Below are positions 14,459 to 23,078 of a DNA stretch of 43,869 bases, piece by piece. The stretch lies in NCBI GenBank assembly GCA_022797115.1, contig JAAWKB010000008.1:1-43869 (forward strand), given 5' to 3'. The notes beneath the pieces are model-generated. The model searched no databases, was not told where the DNA came from, and worked only from the letters and a program-made list of their open reading frames with translations. Source of the DNA: Oscillospiraceae bacterium. Lineage in GTDB: Bacteria > Bacillota > Clostridia > Oscillospirales > Oscillospiraceae. Position 1 is the stretch's first letter. Every line of letters starts with the position of its first letter. The position numbers and the translations under genes are program-made.

Positions 14459-15547
14459 TTATCCGCCTGCAACGCACCAGTTCCCCTCGCCGGCAGCTGC
14501 CAGCATCGGTACCAGCTCCGGCACACTGCCCTCGCCAGCCGCCGCCGTCAGCAGCGCCTGGACGCCCGCGGGGTCCGCCGTCTCCACATAGACCGCGTCC
14601 ACCAGGGGCAGCAGGACCGCCAGGTCCTGGCCGGACTCCGCATCGCCGCCGGACTGGAGCAGCGCCTCCGGCAGCAGCAGGGACAGGCGGGTGCCATAGG
14701 GCTCCAGCGCCTCCCGCAGCTGGGTGAGCAGCAGGGCGAGCGCCTCCGCCTTCCCCATGGTGTTGCCGGAATAATCGATCTTTTGCAGCTTGCCAAGGGT
14801 GGGGTAGCACAGCTCCTCCAGCACCAGTTCATCAAACCCCAGCTGGGCGCACTCCACCGCCAGGCTGATGATATAGCTCCTGGTCAGCTCCTTCTCCGGG
14901 TCTATCCAGTGGTAGGATTTGCTGTCATACCAGACATAGCCGTTTTTCTGGCAGATGGCGGCATCCTTCATATTGTCGAAAGCGTAGTAGCTGTCGTGGA
15001 GGCAATTAAAGCGGGCGGCGGCGACCGCATCCCCACCGGCACAGAGGGCCGACAAGGTACCAGCGTCCGCAGCGTCCTTCGCCACGGCCTTGGGCCAGGC
15101 CGCCGTGGACGTGTATTTCACCAGCCCTGTGTCATCCCGGACCTGGAACAGGAACCCGTTGGCCCCCGCCGCAGACAGCATCCCCTGGAGCGCAGCCGCG
15201 TCCGCCGGCAGGGCCGGCAGCTCCAGCAGGCGGCGTTCCCCGTAGACGTCCACCGGCTCCGGCGGTTCCTCCGGCGGCGGCTCCGGCTCGTCAATCACCA
15301 GCTCTACATCCGGCGGCTCCGGCTCCGCCTGGGGGGGCGGGTCCGGCTCCGCCGGCGGAGGCGGGGTGGGCAGATCCAGCCGCATGAAGGGCAGATCCAG
15401 ATACATCCCGCCGTCTTCCGTATACACAATATATCTCTGTGCGAATAAAAATCCGCAGGCCACCACCAGGATCAGTACCAGCAGGACGATGAGCAGGCGC
15501 AGCCCTGCCGGCTGCCGGCCCCGGTAGCTCTGGTATCCCTTTGCCAC
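14459..15547 (-). CDS. Membrane-anchored putative glycoside hydrolase-like protein
   Basis: 362 residues from a GTG start with GAGGAAA 8 bases upstream. Residues about 17-37 form one membrane segment (LLIVLLVLILVVACGFLFAQ). A proline/acidic linker follows (residues 60-100, many PEPP/PPP repeats), then a soluble outside domain of about 260 residues. That domain (VECAQLGFDELVLEELCYP and SLLLPEALLQSGG) has the alternating strand/helix pattern of a TIM barrel and resembles the DUF4015-type putative glycoside hydrolases of Firmicutes. The assignment is by pattern only; substrate unknown. It would act at the outer face of the membrane or in the wall. Confidence 0.6.
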   Translation of the reverse strand: MAKGYQSYRGRQPAGLRLLIVLLVLILVVACGFLFAQRYIVYTEDGGMYLDLPFMRLDLPTPPPPAEPDPPPQAEPEPPDVELVIDEPEPPPEEPPEPVDVYGERRLLELPALPADAAALQGMLSAAGANGFLFQVRDDTGLVKYTSTAAWPKAVAKDAADAGTLSALCAGGDAVAAARFNCLHDSYYAFDNMKDAAICQKNGYVWYDSKSYHWIDPEKELTRSYIISLAVECAQLGFDELVLEELCYPTLGKLQKIDYSGNTMGKAEALALLLTQLREALEPYGTRLSLLLPEALLQSGGDAESGQDLAVLLPLVDAVYVETADPAGVQALLTAAAGEGSVPELVPMLAAAGEGNWCVAGG

Positions 15548-15600
15548 AGGCGTTTCCTCTTTTCTTTCGTCTGTATTGAATGGATATACTTCTACCCTTT

Positions 15601-15630
15601 ACCATACCACATCCGGCAGGGAACATGCAA
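15601..15630 (-). promoter_or_regulatory. Promoter of the glycoside hydrolase-like gene
   Basis: Minus strand: -35 TTGCAT (15630-15625), 18-base spacer, -10 TATGGT (15606-15601). It lies 37 bases after the end of the upstream lipoprotein gene on the same strand. Confidence 0.45.
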
Positions 15631-15666
15631 CCTGATTTTTGTATATTTGGCAAAAAAAGTCATTTT

Positions 15667-17217
15667 TTAGCCGGCAAGATGGATGATCCACCTCTCCAGG
15701 CCCTGGAACGTACTGCCCGGCGACGGGTCCAGCCCCTCCACCACCCCCGGATGGGTGAGGACAGTGTTATTTTTAAAGCAGATGGGTGCAATGGGGGCGG
15801 CGGAGAGCAGGTTGGCCGCCAGCTGCCGGGCGGCGGCGGGACGGTCCTCCGCGGCGGCAAAGGCCGCCAGCAGCGTATCGGTGGACAGGTTGCTGTACCC
15901 GCCGTAGTTGAGCGCGCCGCCGGTACCCACCAAATCCGTCAAATCCCAGTCCGCGGTGAGGCGGACCTCCCCGAAGTAGAGGTCAAAGTCCCCCGCCTCC
16001 AGCGCGGCCAGATATTCCTCCCAGGGGAGGGCGCGGACTGTGACCTCCCAGCCTGGGATTGCCGCGTTTCCCGCAATAAACTGGGCGCTGGCCAGCCGGA
16101 AGCCGTCCCCCTCGCTGACCAGCAGGGAGAGCTCCCGGCTCTCCTCCTGCTCCGCAGCAGCCTGGGCCATGCTCCAATCCCCGCTGTAGGTCCCCTCCAG
16201 CTCCGCCGGGTACAGGGGGGACAGGGGGGAGATGGGGAACTGGGCCGCGACCGCCAGCCCCGCCAGCTGGGCGTCCACCAGGGTATCCCGGGCGATCCCG
16301 TGGCTGAAAGCCGCCCGGGCGGATGGGCTGGTGAAAAACCGCCCCTCCGCCATGTTGAAGCCGATGAACTGCATCACAGCGGTGGGCCGGTCCGTGGTCT
16401 GGGCCTGTCCGCTGACGGAGCTTTTATCGCTGGTGGGGTCCACCGTCAGCAGCTCCACCTGATGGGAGGAAAAGAGGTACATCGCGGTATCCCGGTCCTT
16501 GGCGTGGACCAGGGGGATGGAGGCTGCCGGCAAGGGCTTGCGCTGCCACCACTCCTCGTTGGCCAGGAGGCTGTTCCCCTCGCTGCCGGAGAGGTAGAGG
16601 TAGGGGCCTGTGCCCACAGGGACCTGCCGCTCCTCCGTCCCGCTTTTGACCACAGGGATGTCCAGCAGAGCGGGCAGGCCCCGGTTGGGGGTTGCCAGGG
16701 TGATGACTACCTGCCCCGCCCGGTTGGCGGAGACGGCGGCGACATTCCGCAGGCGGTAGCCGTACCGCTCCGACGCGGCGGCACGGCGCAGGGAGTCCAC
16801 CACGTCCTTTGCAGTGAGCGGGGAGCCGTCCTGAAACGTCACATCCTGCCGCAGGTTCAGGGTACACACCAGCCCCCGCTCGTCCCATTCGCAGCTCTCG
16901 CACAGCAGCGGCACGGGCTGAAACGTGCTGTCCAATTGGAAGAGGGGCTCGTAGAGCAGAGCGGCCACATCCTCCTGGATGCCCTCACCGCAGGTGATGG
17001 GGTCCAGGGTCTGGCCCTTGTGGTAGGCCATAGAGAATGCGGACGGATAGGCCGGCGCTTTGTCCTCCTCCGGCGACACATCCTCCGGTTCATCCTCCTC
17101 CAGCAGGCCCTGCTGATAGGCCGCCCAATTCCGGTCCGGCTCAGGCTCAGGCTCCGTCAGGGCCGCGCAGCCGCTCAGCAGGAGCGCCGCCAGCAGGAAC
17201 CATACCGCCCGCCTCAT
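15667..17217 (-). CDS. Lipoprotein, family 5 extracellular solute-binding protein
   Basis: 516 residues starting MRRAVWFLLAALLLSGCAAL. This is a lipoprotein signal with lipobox LSGC, so C17 would be lipidated after cleavage. A short acidic linker follows, then the SBP_bac_5 fold (GQTLDPITCGEGIQEDVAAL, LRQDVTFQDGSPLTAKDVVD, VGTGPYLY, SPSARAAFSHGIARDTLVD). The family binds oligopeptides, dipeptides or nickel for ABC import. No permease or ATPase gene is next to it, so it is an orphan binding protein. ATGA overlap with pgeF upstream indicates translational coupling. The longer upstream frame lies inside pgeF and is rejected. Confidence 0.85.
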   Translation of the reverse strand: MRRAVWFLLAALLLSGCAALTEPEPEPDRNWAAYQQGLLEEDEPEDVSPEEDKAPAYPSAFSMAYHKGQTLDPITCGEGIQEDVAALLYEPLFQLDSTFQPVPLLCESCEWDERGLVCTLNLRQDVTFQDGSPLTAKDVVDSLRRAAASERYGYRLRNVAAVSANRAGQVVITLATPNRGLPALLDIPVVKSGTEERQVPVGTGPYLYLSGSEGNSLLANEEWWQRKPLPAASIPLVHAKDRDTAMYLFSSHQVELLTVDPTSDKSSVSGQAQTTDRPTAVMQFIGFNMAEGRFFTSPSARAAFSHGIARDTLVDAQLAGLAVAAQFPISPLSPLYPAELEGTYSGDWSMAQAAAEQEESRELSLLVSEGDGFRLASAQFIAGNAAIPGWEVTVRALPWEEYLAALEAGDFDLYFGEVRLTADWDLTDLVGTGGALNYGGYSNLSTDTLLAAFAAAEDRPAAARQLAANLLSAAPIAPICFKNNTVLTHPGVVEGLDPSPGSTFQGLERWIIHLAG

Positions 17218-18044
17218 GGGCAGCCCCCGCCGGGCGCAAGCCCGATCACCGCCCCCTGCACGCCCCGGCGGTCGCCGGACCTGCGGTGGCTCCAGTACAG
17301 GTCCGTGCGGCAGGCGGTACACAGGGGGCAGACGTCCAAATGCCCCGCTTGGATGCCGCTCTCCCGCAGCCTCCAGGCATTGATCCCCTTCAGGTCCACG
17401 GTCCATTTCCCGTCCCTGGGGGCAATATATGCCTCCACGCCGGGGCCGAAGGCGGCGCGCATGGCCTCCGGCACATCGTCGTGGGTCTCGAAGCAGCACG
17501 GGCCGATCCCCGCCCCGACAGCCGCCCGGATGTGTTCAGGGCGCGCGCCGAACAGGCGGCCCATAGCGGCGGCCGCCTTGGCGGGGAGATCCAGGGCGGT
17601 GCCCCGCCAACCGGCGTGGACCGCACCGATGGACCGGGTGACTGGGTCATACAGCAGCCAGATGGTGCAGTCCGCCGAGAAGACCATCAGGTTCAGCCCC
17701 GGTTCATCCGTCACCAGGGCGTCGGCCGTGTAGTCTGTGGGAGTGAGCAGGCCCTTGCCTGCGTCGGATGCGGTGACATGGCGCACCGTATCCTCATGGA
17801 CCTGCTTGGACAGCACCAGCCCCGCAGGGTCCGCCCCCAGGGCGGCGCAGAACCGGCGGTAGTTCTCCCGGACATGGGCCGGGTCGTCCGGCTCCGGCCC
17901 CCCGCCCCGGAAATTCAAGGACGCACAGCAGCCCCCGCTGACTCCCCCCAGGCGGGTAGAGAAGCCGTGGAGCAGGCCGCCGTCCTCCAGGATCGAAGAG
18001 GTGTGGTACACCACACCGTTGTCATCATGGGTGAGAAAGGGCAT
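17214..18044 (-). CDS. pgeF: Peptidoglycan editing factor / polyphenol oxidase family (YfiH)
   Basis: 276 residues from the ATG at 18044, which has TAGGAGG in place; upstream in-frame codons lie in the promoter. Signature motifs are FSTRLGGVSGG, the metal-site ADCTIWLLYDP and HAGWRGTALDL, and GIGPCCFE. YfiH proteins were first called laccases or purine nucleosidases; PgeF removes wrongly inserted L-Ser from peptidoglycan precursors. It is cytoplasmic. Translationally coupled to the following solute-binding lipoprotein, an unusual pairing that may link wall editing with peptide uptake. Confidence 0.88.
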   Translation of the reverse strand: MPFLTHDDNGVVYHTSSILEDGGLLHGFSTRLGGVSGGCCASLNFRGGGPEPDDPAHVRENYRRFCAALGADPAGLVLSKQVHEDTVRHVTASDAGKGLLTPTDYTADALVTDEPGLNLMVFSADCTIWLLYDPVTRSIGAVHAGWRGTALDLPAKAAAAMGRLFGARPEHIRAAVGAGIGPCCFETHDDVPEAMRAAFGPGVEAYIAPRDGKWTVDLKGINAWRLRESGIQAGHLDVCPLCTACRTDLYWSHRRSGDRRGVQGAVIGLAPGGGCP

Positions 18045-18073
18045 AATCCGCCTCCTAAGCGTGTGATACAACC

Positions 18074-18102
18074 AGTATCGCATATTCCTGCCTTCTGTGC
18101 AA
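18074..18102 (-). promoter_or_regulatory. Promoter of pgeF
   Basis: Minus strand: -35 TTGCAC (18102-18097), 17-base spacer, -10 GATACT (18079-18074), 29 bases before the ATG. Confidence 0.65.
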
Positions 18103-18118
18103 CGGTTATTTTCCCTCG

Positions 18119-18147
18119 AAAAACAGGGCCGCTTGTCCCCGCCCTGT
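18119..18147 (-). terminator. Terminator of the DUF1905 gene
   Basis: Arms ACAGGGC (18123-18129) and GCCCTGT (18141-18147). On the minus strand a run of five T follows. It separates the DUF1905 gene from the pgeF promoter. Confidence 0.7.
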
Positions 18148-18161
18148 CTATGTGGTACAAT
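18133..18161 (+). promoter_or_regulatory. Possible plus-strand promoter of a short transcript
   Basis: -35 TTGTCC (18133-18138), 17-base spacer, -10 TACAAT (18156-18161). No plus-strand gene follows, but a 12-base perfect hairpin (AAGGGCAGGGAG 18268-18279 / CTCCCTGCCCTT 18284-18295) lies about 100 bases on, directly before the DUF1905 stop. It may be a small RNA or chance. Confidence 0.3.
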
Positions 18162-18302
18162 ATCCGAGCAATCCTCAGCCGCTCCGCCGCGAAAGCAGTA
18201 CGCGGCCCCGGCGGCCGGGAGGCGGCGCAGGGGTCTGTGCGGATGGCGCGCAGGTACGGCACAGCAGAAGGGCAGGGAGATCACTCCCTGCCCTTGATAC
18301 AG

Positions 18303-18590
18303 TTACGCCTCTTGAATCGTCACGGACACCGTGTCGCCGGGCCGTTTCCCAATCCTCTCCTGGATGTCCTTCCGCACGCCGATGATATGGCAGACGGAGC
18401 CGTCGCTGTTTTTCACGCCCATGTTGACTAGGCTGCCGTCGTATTGCTCCCCGTCAAAGGTTGCCTTCACCTTGACCCGCCCCTTGCCGAACTCCTCCCG
18501 GATATCGTAAGGGAACCGGACGTAAGCGCCGCCCTTGCCGGGTACCGGCTCAATCACAGCCTCGAATGCATAGACCTTCCGCTCCGCCAT
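18303..18590 (-). CDS. DUF1905 domain protein
   Basis: 95-residue protein that is one DUF1905 domain: FEAVIEPVPGKGGAYVRFPY, KVKATFDGEQYDGSLVNMG, then HIIGVRKDIQERIGKRPGDT and VSVTIQ. This small beta-barrel often stands alone or in front of a YdeI-like domain; its biochemical role is not established. It follows glnA on the same strand after 62 bases and may be read through from the glnA promoter. Cytoplasmic, no signal. Confidence 0.8.
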   Translation of the reverse strand: MAERKVYAFEAVIEPVPGKGGAYVRFPYDIREEFGKGRVKVKATFDGEQYDGSLVNMGVKNSDGSVCHIIGVRKDIQERIGKRPGDTVSVTIQEA

Positions 18591-18652
18591 CCCACATACC
18601 TCCCAAATCGCGCCAGATTCTTTGGCGTCCTCTCCCTCTCAGGGAGGCCCGT

Positions 18653-20080
18653 TTACAGCGTGTAGTACCGCTTAAACTCCGCAGGCGAGGGAATCCGCGC
18701 CATCTCCTCGTCCTCAGCCCGCTTGAGCTTGATCCAGTTTTGGATGAGCTGCTCCGGGAACACGCCGCCGGCGGTGAGGTAGGCGTGATCCTGCTCCAGG
18801 GCGTCCAGGGCTTCGCCCAGGGACTTGGGCAGGGCCTGGATGCGCTTCTTGTCCTCCTCCGAGAGCTGGAAGAGGTTGAAATCATAGGGGCCCCAGCCGC
18901 TGGCATGGGGGTCAATCCGATTCTGAATCCCATCCAGCCCCGCCATCAGGATGGCGGCGTAGGCGTAGTAGGGGTTACAGGTCGCGTCGGGGTTGCGCAG
19001 CTCAAACCGTTTCTGGGCCGGCGTCTTGGCGTAGGCCGGGATGCGGATGATGGAGGAACGGTTGGCCGTGGCATAGCCGATGGTCACAGGCGCCTCAAAG
19101 CCCGGCACCAGACGCTTGAAGGAGTTGGTGGAGGGGTTGGTAATCGCACACAAGGACGCGGCGTGCTTGAGCAGGCCGCCGATGAAGTACAGCGCAGTGT
19201 CCGACAGGCTGGAGTACCCGTTGGGGTCGTAGAACAGGGGCTCCCCGTCCTTCCACAGCCAGATGTGTACGTGCATCCCGCTGCCCGCCTCGCCATAGAT
19301 GGGCTTGGGCATGAAGGTGGCGGTCTTGCCCGCCCGGGCGGCGCAGTTCTTAATGAGATACTTCGCCACCATGGTCTTGTCCGCCATCTCCGTCAGGCTC
19401 TCCGGCTCCACCTCGACCTCCAGCTGGCCGGGGCCGCCCACCTCATGGTGGTGGTACTTCACCGCCACGCCCCAGTCCGCCATGCGCAGGCAGATCTCGT
19501 TGCGCAGGTCGAAGGTGATGTCCTGGGGCAGGGCGGCGTGGTAGCCGTCGTGGCGCCCCATCTGGTAGCCCTTGCCCGCCGGGTCCCCCGTGTTCCACTC
19601 CGCCTGGGCGGTGTCCACCTGGAAGGAGGCGTGGTTGGGTGCGGTCTCAAAGCTGGCGCGGTCGAAGACATAGAACTCGAACTCCGGCCCGACCACCATC
19701 TTGTCGGCAATGCCGCTCTCCCGCATGTACTCCTCCGCCCGCTGGGTGACGCTGCGGGCGTACTGGTCAAAGCGGCGGTTCTCCGGCAGGTCGATCACCT
19801 GCACATCCCCGGTCATGGACAGGGTGGGTACGGCGGTGAAGGGGTCCAGACATGCGGAATCCGGGTCCGGCACGAAGACCATGTCGCTCTTCTCCACAGA
19901 CGCATAGCCAAAGTTGGACCCGTCAAAGCCGATGCCGTGGCGCAGGGTGTCCTCGCAGAACCGCTCGGCAGGGATGGTAATGTGGTGCCACCGGCCTTGC
20001 AGGTCGACGGTCTTGAAGTCGATCATCCGCACGCCGTTCTCCTGGCAGAAGGCCAGGATTTCCTGAACTGTCTTTGCCAT
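18653..20080 (-). CDS. glnA: Glutamine synthetase type I
   Basis: 475 residues, GSI class. Motifs: FDGSNFGYASVEKSDM, the metal-ligand GPEFEFYVFD, the ATP-site HHHEVGGPGQLEVE, the glutamate-site GEAGSGMHVHIW, and TNPSTNSFKRLVPGFEAP with NRSSIIRIP. It makes glutamine from glutamate, ammonia and ATP. The stretch that carries the adenylylated tyrosine in GSI-beta enzymes (NLYDLPPEE) reads NLFQLSEED here, so covalent control by adenylylation is not possible at that site. A good sigma-A promoter lies upstream and no TnrA/GlnR site was evident. Confidence 0.95.
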   Translation of the reverse strand: MAKTVQEILAFCQENGVRMIDFKTVDLQGRWHHITIPAERFCEDTLRHGIGFDGSNFGYASVEKSDMVFVPDPDSACLDPFTAVPTLSMTGDVQVIDLPENRRFDQYARSVTQRAEEYMRESGIADKMVVGPEFEFYVFDRASFETAPNHASFQVDTAQAEWNTGDPAGKGYQMGRHDGYHAALPQDITFDLRNEICLRMADWGVAVKYHHHEVGGPGQLEVEVEPESLTEMADKTMVAKYLIKNCAARAGKTATFMPKPIYGEAGSGMHVHIWLWKDGEPLFYDPNGYSSLSDTALYFIGGLLKHAASLCAITNPSTNSFKRLVPGFEAPVTIGYATANRSSIIRIPAYAKTPAQKRFELRNPDATCNPYYAYAAILMAGLDGIQNRIDPHASGWGPYDFNLFQLSEEDKKRIQALPKSLGEALDALEQDHAYLTAGGVFPEQLIQNWIKLKRAEDEEMARIPSPAEFKRYYTL

Positions 20081-20146
20081 AGTGTTACCTCAATCATCTT
20101 CACATATTCGGCGCCGCGCCCCGTCGGGAAACGCGATGCCGCATCT

Positions 20147-20175
20147 ATTGTCGCTCATGAAAAGACAGAAGTCAA
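20147..20175 (-). promoter_or_regulatory. Promoter of glnA
   Basis: Minus strand: -35 TTGACT (20175-20170), 17-base spacer, -10 GACAAT (20152-20147), giving a leader of about 60 bases. Confidence 0.7.
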
Positions 20176-20328
20176 GCGGGCTGTCCATGATTCTCCCTTT
20201 CCAACAATTCCCGCAGACCACTTTTGTGCAAAATTGAAAATGGCGGCGCGGCTGGGAAAAATAATTCCCCCACCCCTGCCAGATTTGCCCACGCTGTGTT
20301 GTTATCCAAGTGAAAGGGGGTGATGGGC

Positions 20329-20814
20329 ATGGACGATGAGCGGGCGGAGTACCTGGTGGGGCAGTACGCGGATTTGCTCCTGCGCATCGGGCTCACCTGG
20401 CTGGGGGATCTGGACGACGCAAAGGACATCTGCCAGACGGTGCTCATCAAATTGCTGGAGGACCCGCGCACCTTCCCCGACCGTGGGCAGGAGCGGGCCT
20501 GGGTGATCCGGCTGGCGGTGAACGCCTGCAAGAACTGGCGCAAAAGCGCCTGGTTCCGGCGGCGGGCCCCGCTGGAGGAGGGCTTGCACCTGGCTGTGGA
20601 GACGCCGGAACCAGGCGGGCTGCTGGAGCAGGTGATGGCCCTGCCGCCGCCCTACCGGCAGGCCATCTTCCTGCGCTACTATGAGGGGTACGAGGTGCGG
20701 GAGATCGCGGCCCTGCTGGGCCGGTCCCCGCCGCTGGTGAGCACCCATTTGAAACGCGGAAAGGAAAAATTGCGGCAAATGCTGGGAGGTACAGACGATG
20801 AAAGAGGAATTTGA
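20329..20814 (+). CDS. ECF-type RNA polymerase sigma factor
   Basis: 161 residues from the ATG at 20329, with AAAGGGGG 9 bases upstream; the GTG at 20320 and the ATG at 20323 are too close to it. Region 2: LTWLGDLDDAKDICQTVLIK. Region 4: LPPPYRQAIFLRYYEGYEVR, then EIAALLGRSPPLVSTHLKRG. It overlaps the next gene by 17 bases. The pair is separate in sequence from the ECF pair at 8137-9659 and probably reads a different envelope signal. Confidence 0.88.
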   Translation: MDDERAEYLVGQYADLLLRIGLTWLGDLDDAKDICQTVLIKLLEDPRTFPDRGQERAWVIRLAVNACKNWRKSAWFRRRAPLEEGLHLAVETPEPGGLLEQVMALPPPYRQAIFLRYYEGYEVREIAALLGRSPPLVSTHLKRGKEKLRQMLGGTDDERGI

Positions 20815-21904
20815 GCGCGCCTATCGGGATGAGCTGGACCACGTCCGGCTGACGCAAGAGGGCAAGCAGGCCCTGGCGGAGCGGCTGGGGCGGCGGGTGG
20901 CTCCCTCCCGCCGCAGTCCGCTGGGGCGGGCTGCGGCGGCAGCCGTGGCCGCCTGCCTGCTGGCGGCGGCGGGCGGCGCGGCGGTGGTTTCCAACGCGCC
21001 CATCCTGCGGGACCGGTTCTTCGGCGGGGACAGCGTGGGCTACGAGCAGAGCGGCGGCTTCGTGGGCAAGGCGGTGGAGAACAACGGCTGGACCCTCTCC
21101 ATCACCGACTGCGTAGGGGATGACTACTACATCTACCTGGGGCTGGAGCTGGAGGCCCCGGAGGGAACGGTGCTGGACGCGGCGGATTACGACTTCAGCA
21201 ACTCCAGCGTCCAGTTCACGGACAGCTCGCTCTACGGCTCCTGGGACATCGTGCCCCTGCCGGACGATGATCCCACAGACAACAAGCTCCCCATGATGTG
21301 GCTGCTCTACAGCTCCCAGCCGGGGGTAAACGGGTCCACGGTGCAGCTGAAAGCCTCCAACCTAGGGCACAACTGGGAAATCGCCCCAGGTCTGGAGCGC
21401 AAATACGACCTGGACTGTGCCGGGACCTGGGATTTCGGCTATGTGACCCTCCGCTATCCGGACTACATCCGCCGCCTGACCCCGGATACGCCGGTAAAGG
21501 CTGTCATCAGCGGCCCTGACGGCGGCCGGGAGCTGGACGCGGCTGTCAGCGAGATCCACATCTCCCCCCTGGCGCTGTATGTCTGGATTTCCAGCGAGGA
21601 CCTGCGCCTCCACCACGGCGCCGAGGCGTCCGGGGCGGCCTACTACGACTGCCACGAGCATCAGGATGTGGCCGCCTATGACGCGGAGGGCCAGCCCATT
21701 GCCATGAGCTGTGGCCTGGAGACGGCAGCCTGGAGCAGCCAGTCTGGGAAGATCGCTAAATCACGCAGCCTGGGCGGCGGCGGATGCAGCGGTTATAACG
21801 GGGACGAGGGCTATATCTGGCTGGTCTTCGGTTTCCACGGCCTGACGGATGTCAACCAGGTGGCAACGGTGTCCGTCAACGGGGTGGACATCCCCGTAAC
21901 GTGA
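20798..21904 (+). CDS. Membrane-anchored anti-sigma factor, DUF4179-like
   Basis: 368 residues. A short charged cytoplasmic N-terminus (KEEFERAYRDELDHVRLTQE) is followed by an Ala-rich membrane segment at residues about 44-68, then a large outside domain with VENNGWTLSITDCVGDDYYI, the sequence style of DUF4179 proteins paired with ECF sigma genes in Firmicutes. It has a 17-base overlap with the sigma gene, with GGGAGG inside that gene as ribosome site. It ends in front of a strong bidirectional terminator. Confidence 0.8.
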   Translation: MKEEFERAYRDELDHVRLTQEGKQALAERLGRRVAPSRRSPLGRAAAAAVAACLLAAAGGAAVVSNAPILRDRFFGGDSVGYEQSGGFVGKAVENNGWTLSITDCVGDDYYIYLGLELEAPEGTVLDAADYDFSNSSVQFTDSSLYGSWDIVPLPDDDPTDNKLPMMWLLYSSQPGVNGSTVQLKASNLGHNWEIAPGLERKYDLDCAGTWDFGYVTLRYPDYIRRLTPDTPVKAVISGPDGGRELDAAVSEIHISPLALYVWISSEDLRLHHGAEASGAAYYDCHEHQDVAAYDAEGQPIAMSCGLETAAWSSQSGKIAKSRSLGGGGCSGYNGDEGYIWLVFGFHGLTDVNQVATVSVNGVDIPVT

Positions 21905-21928
21905 GGCCGGACAGCTGCCTGCGCCTAA

Positions 21929-21965
21929 AAAATCCTTGCAATACAACATGTATTGCAAGGATTTT
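21929..21965. terminator. Bidirectional terminator
   Basis: Perfect 17-base stem (AAAATCCTTGCAATACA at 21929-21945, reverse complement at 21949-21965) with a 3-base loop and A/T tracts on both sides, between the convergent anti-sigma and isochorismatase-GNAT genes. Confidence 0.9.
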
Positions 21966-21978
21966 AATGATGCAGGCT

Positions 21979-23037
21979 CTACAGCCACAGCGTCATGGCA
22001 AACCAGGGCACCCCGCCGTGGGCGGACTGCACCTCCTGCTTCTCAAAGCCGAAGCTCTGATAGTAGGCCAGCCGTTTTTCCCGGCTGGTGAGGATGACGG
22101 CCTCCCGGCCCTCCCGGAGGGCCTGGCCAATCAACTCGTCCAGCAGGAGCCGTCCATAGCCCCTGCGCTGGAAGTCCGGGTGGACCGCCAGGCTGAACAC
22201 GGACTGATACGCCCCCGCCGGCCGGTGGCAGCCTGGGTCGGCAAACATCTTGTCCGCGATGGCGGGGGCATCGACCACCGGGCCCATGACGAATCCCACC
22301 ACTGTCCCGTCCACCTCCCCCAGGAGGATATGCTCCGGGTAAGCGGCAATGCGGCCGCGCATCCGCTCCCAGCTGGCCGCCTGTTCCGGGGGGAAACAGG
22401 CCGCCTCAATCTCCGCACAGCGGTCCACATCCGCCGCCGTCGCCTGACGGATCACCAGCTGCCCGCCCAGCCTGTCCAGGAATGGGGCGGAGGCACAGAT
22501 CTCCGCGCCGACATTCCCCATATCCAGCATGTTTGCCCGCTGGATCTCCTCCGTATTGGATGAGCAGCAGTCCTCCAGCACCACCACCCGGTAGTCCAGG
22601 GAGATGGCGTCATAGCAGGTGGTACGGATACAGTTTGGCGTGGTGGTGCCGGTGAGGATGACCGTGTCCACCCCCAGACGGCGCAGGAGCAGATCCAGGC
22701 TTGTCTGGAAAAAGGCCGAGTAGCGGGGTTTGATGATCTCATAATCCCCCTCCCGGCGGCCGAACTCCGGCGGGTTCTCCACCGACAGGGGCCCGGTACT
22801 GCCGGGGGTGAGGGGCTTGCCGCCCTTCGCCCAGACCTGGCAGCGGGTGTGCTCCACATCGCTGCCGTCGGCCCGGTAGGCCCGGTTGACAAAAACCACC
22901 GGGATGCCGGACTGGCGGCAGGCGGATATCACCCGCGCACAGGCCGGCACCGTGGCCCGGGCCCCCCGGATACACAGCGGGGATTCCGGGTTCAAAAAAC
23001 CGTTCTGCATATCAATAACAATCAGTGCCTGCTTCAT
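21979..23037 (-). CDS. Isochorismatase-like hydrolase fused to a GNAT N-acetyltransferase
   Basis: 352 residues, two domains. Residues 1-190 are an isochorismatase-like (cysteine hydrolase) domain with the triad D9 (VIDMQNGF), K103 (IIKPRYSAFF) and C136 (TTTPNCIRTT). Such enzymes hydrolyse nicotinamide, N-carbamoyl compounds or other amides. Residues 193-352 are a GNAT domain: LVIRQATAADVDRCAEIEAA, the acetyl-CoA-binding VHPDFQRRGYGRLLLDELIG, and YYQSFGFEK. The two could act in series, releasing an amine and acetylating it, but the substrate is unknown. Last gene of a GNAT - SDR - fusion run. A single clean frame, no frameshift. Confidence 0.85.
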   Translation of the reverse strand: MKQALIVIDMQNGFLNPESPLCIRGARATVPACARVISACRQSGIPVVFVNRAYRADGSDVEHTRCQVWAKGGKPLTPGSTGPLSVENPPEFGRREGDYEIIKPRYSAFFQTSLDLLLRRLGVDTVILTGTTTPNCIRTTCYDAISLDYRVVVLEDCCSSNTEEIQRANMLDMGNVGAEICASAPFLDRLGGQLVIRQATAADVDRCAEIEAACFPPEQAASWERMRGRIAAYPEHILLGEVDGTVVGFVMGPVVDAPAIADKMFADPGCHRPAGAYQSVFSLAVHPDFQRRGYGRLLLDELIGQALREGREAVILTSREKRLAYYQSFGFEKQEVQSAHGGVPWFAMTLWL

Positions 23038-23078
23038 GATGCGCCTCCTTGTATTTCATAAGAACCGATCTCCGGGTG

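Noticed and set aside
17218-17499. N-terminal extension of the binding lipoprotein
   Set aside because: It overlaps pgeF; the lipoprotein signal starts at 17217.
15580-17733. 717-codon open frame opposite the binding lipoprotein
   Set aside because: Shadow; no domain, and the lipoprotein and pgeF are clearly coded on the minus strand.
18566-20323. 585-codon open frame opposite glnA
   Set aside because: Shadow of glutamine synthetase.
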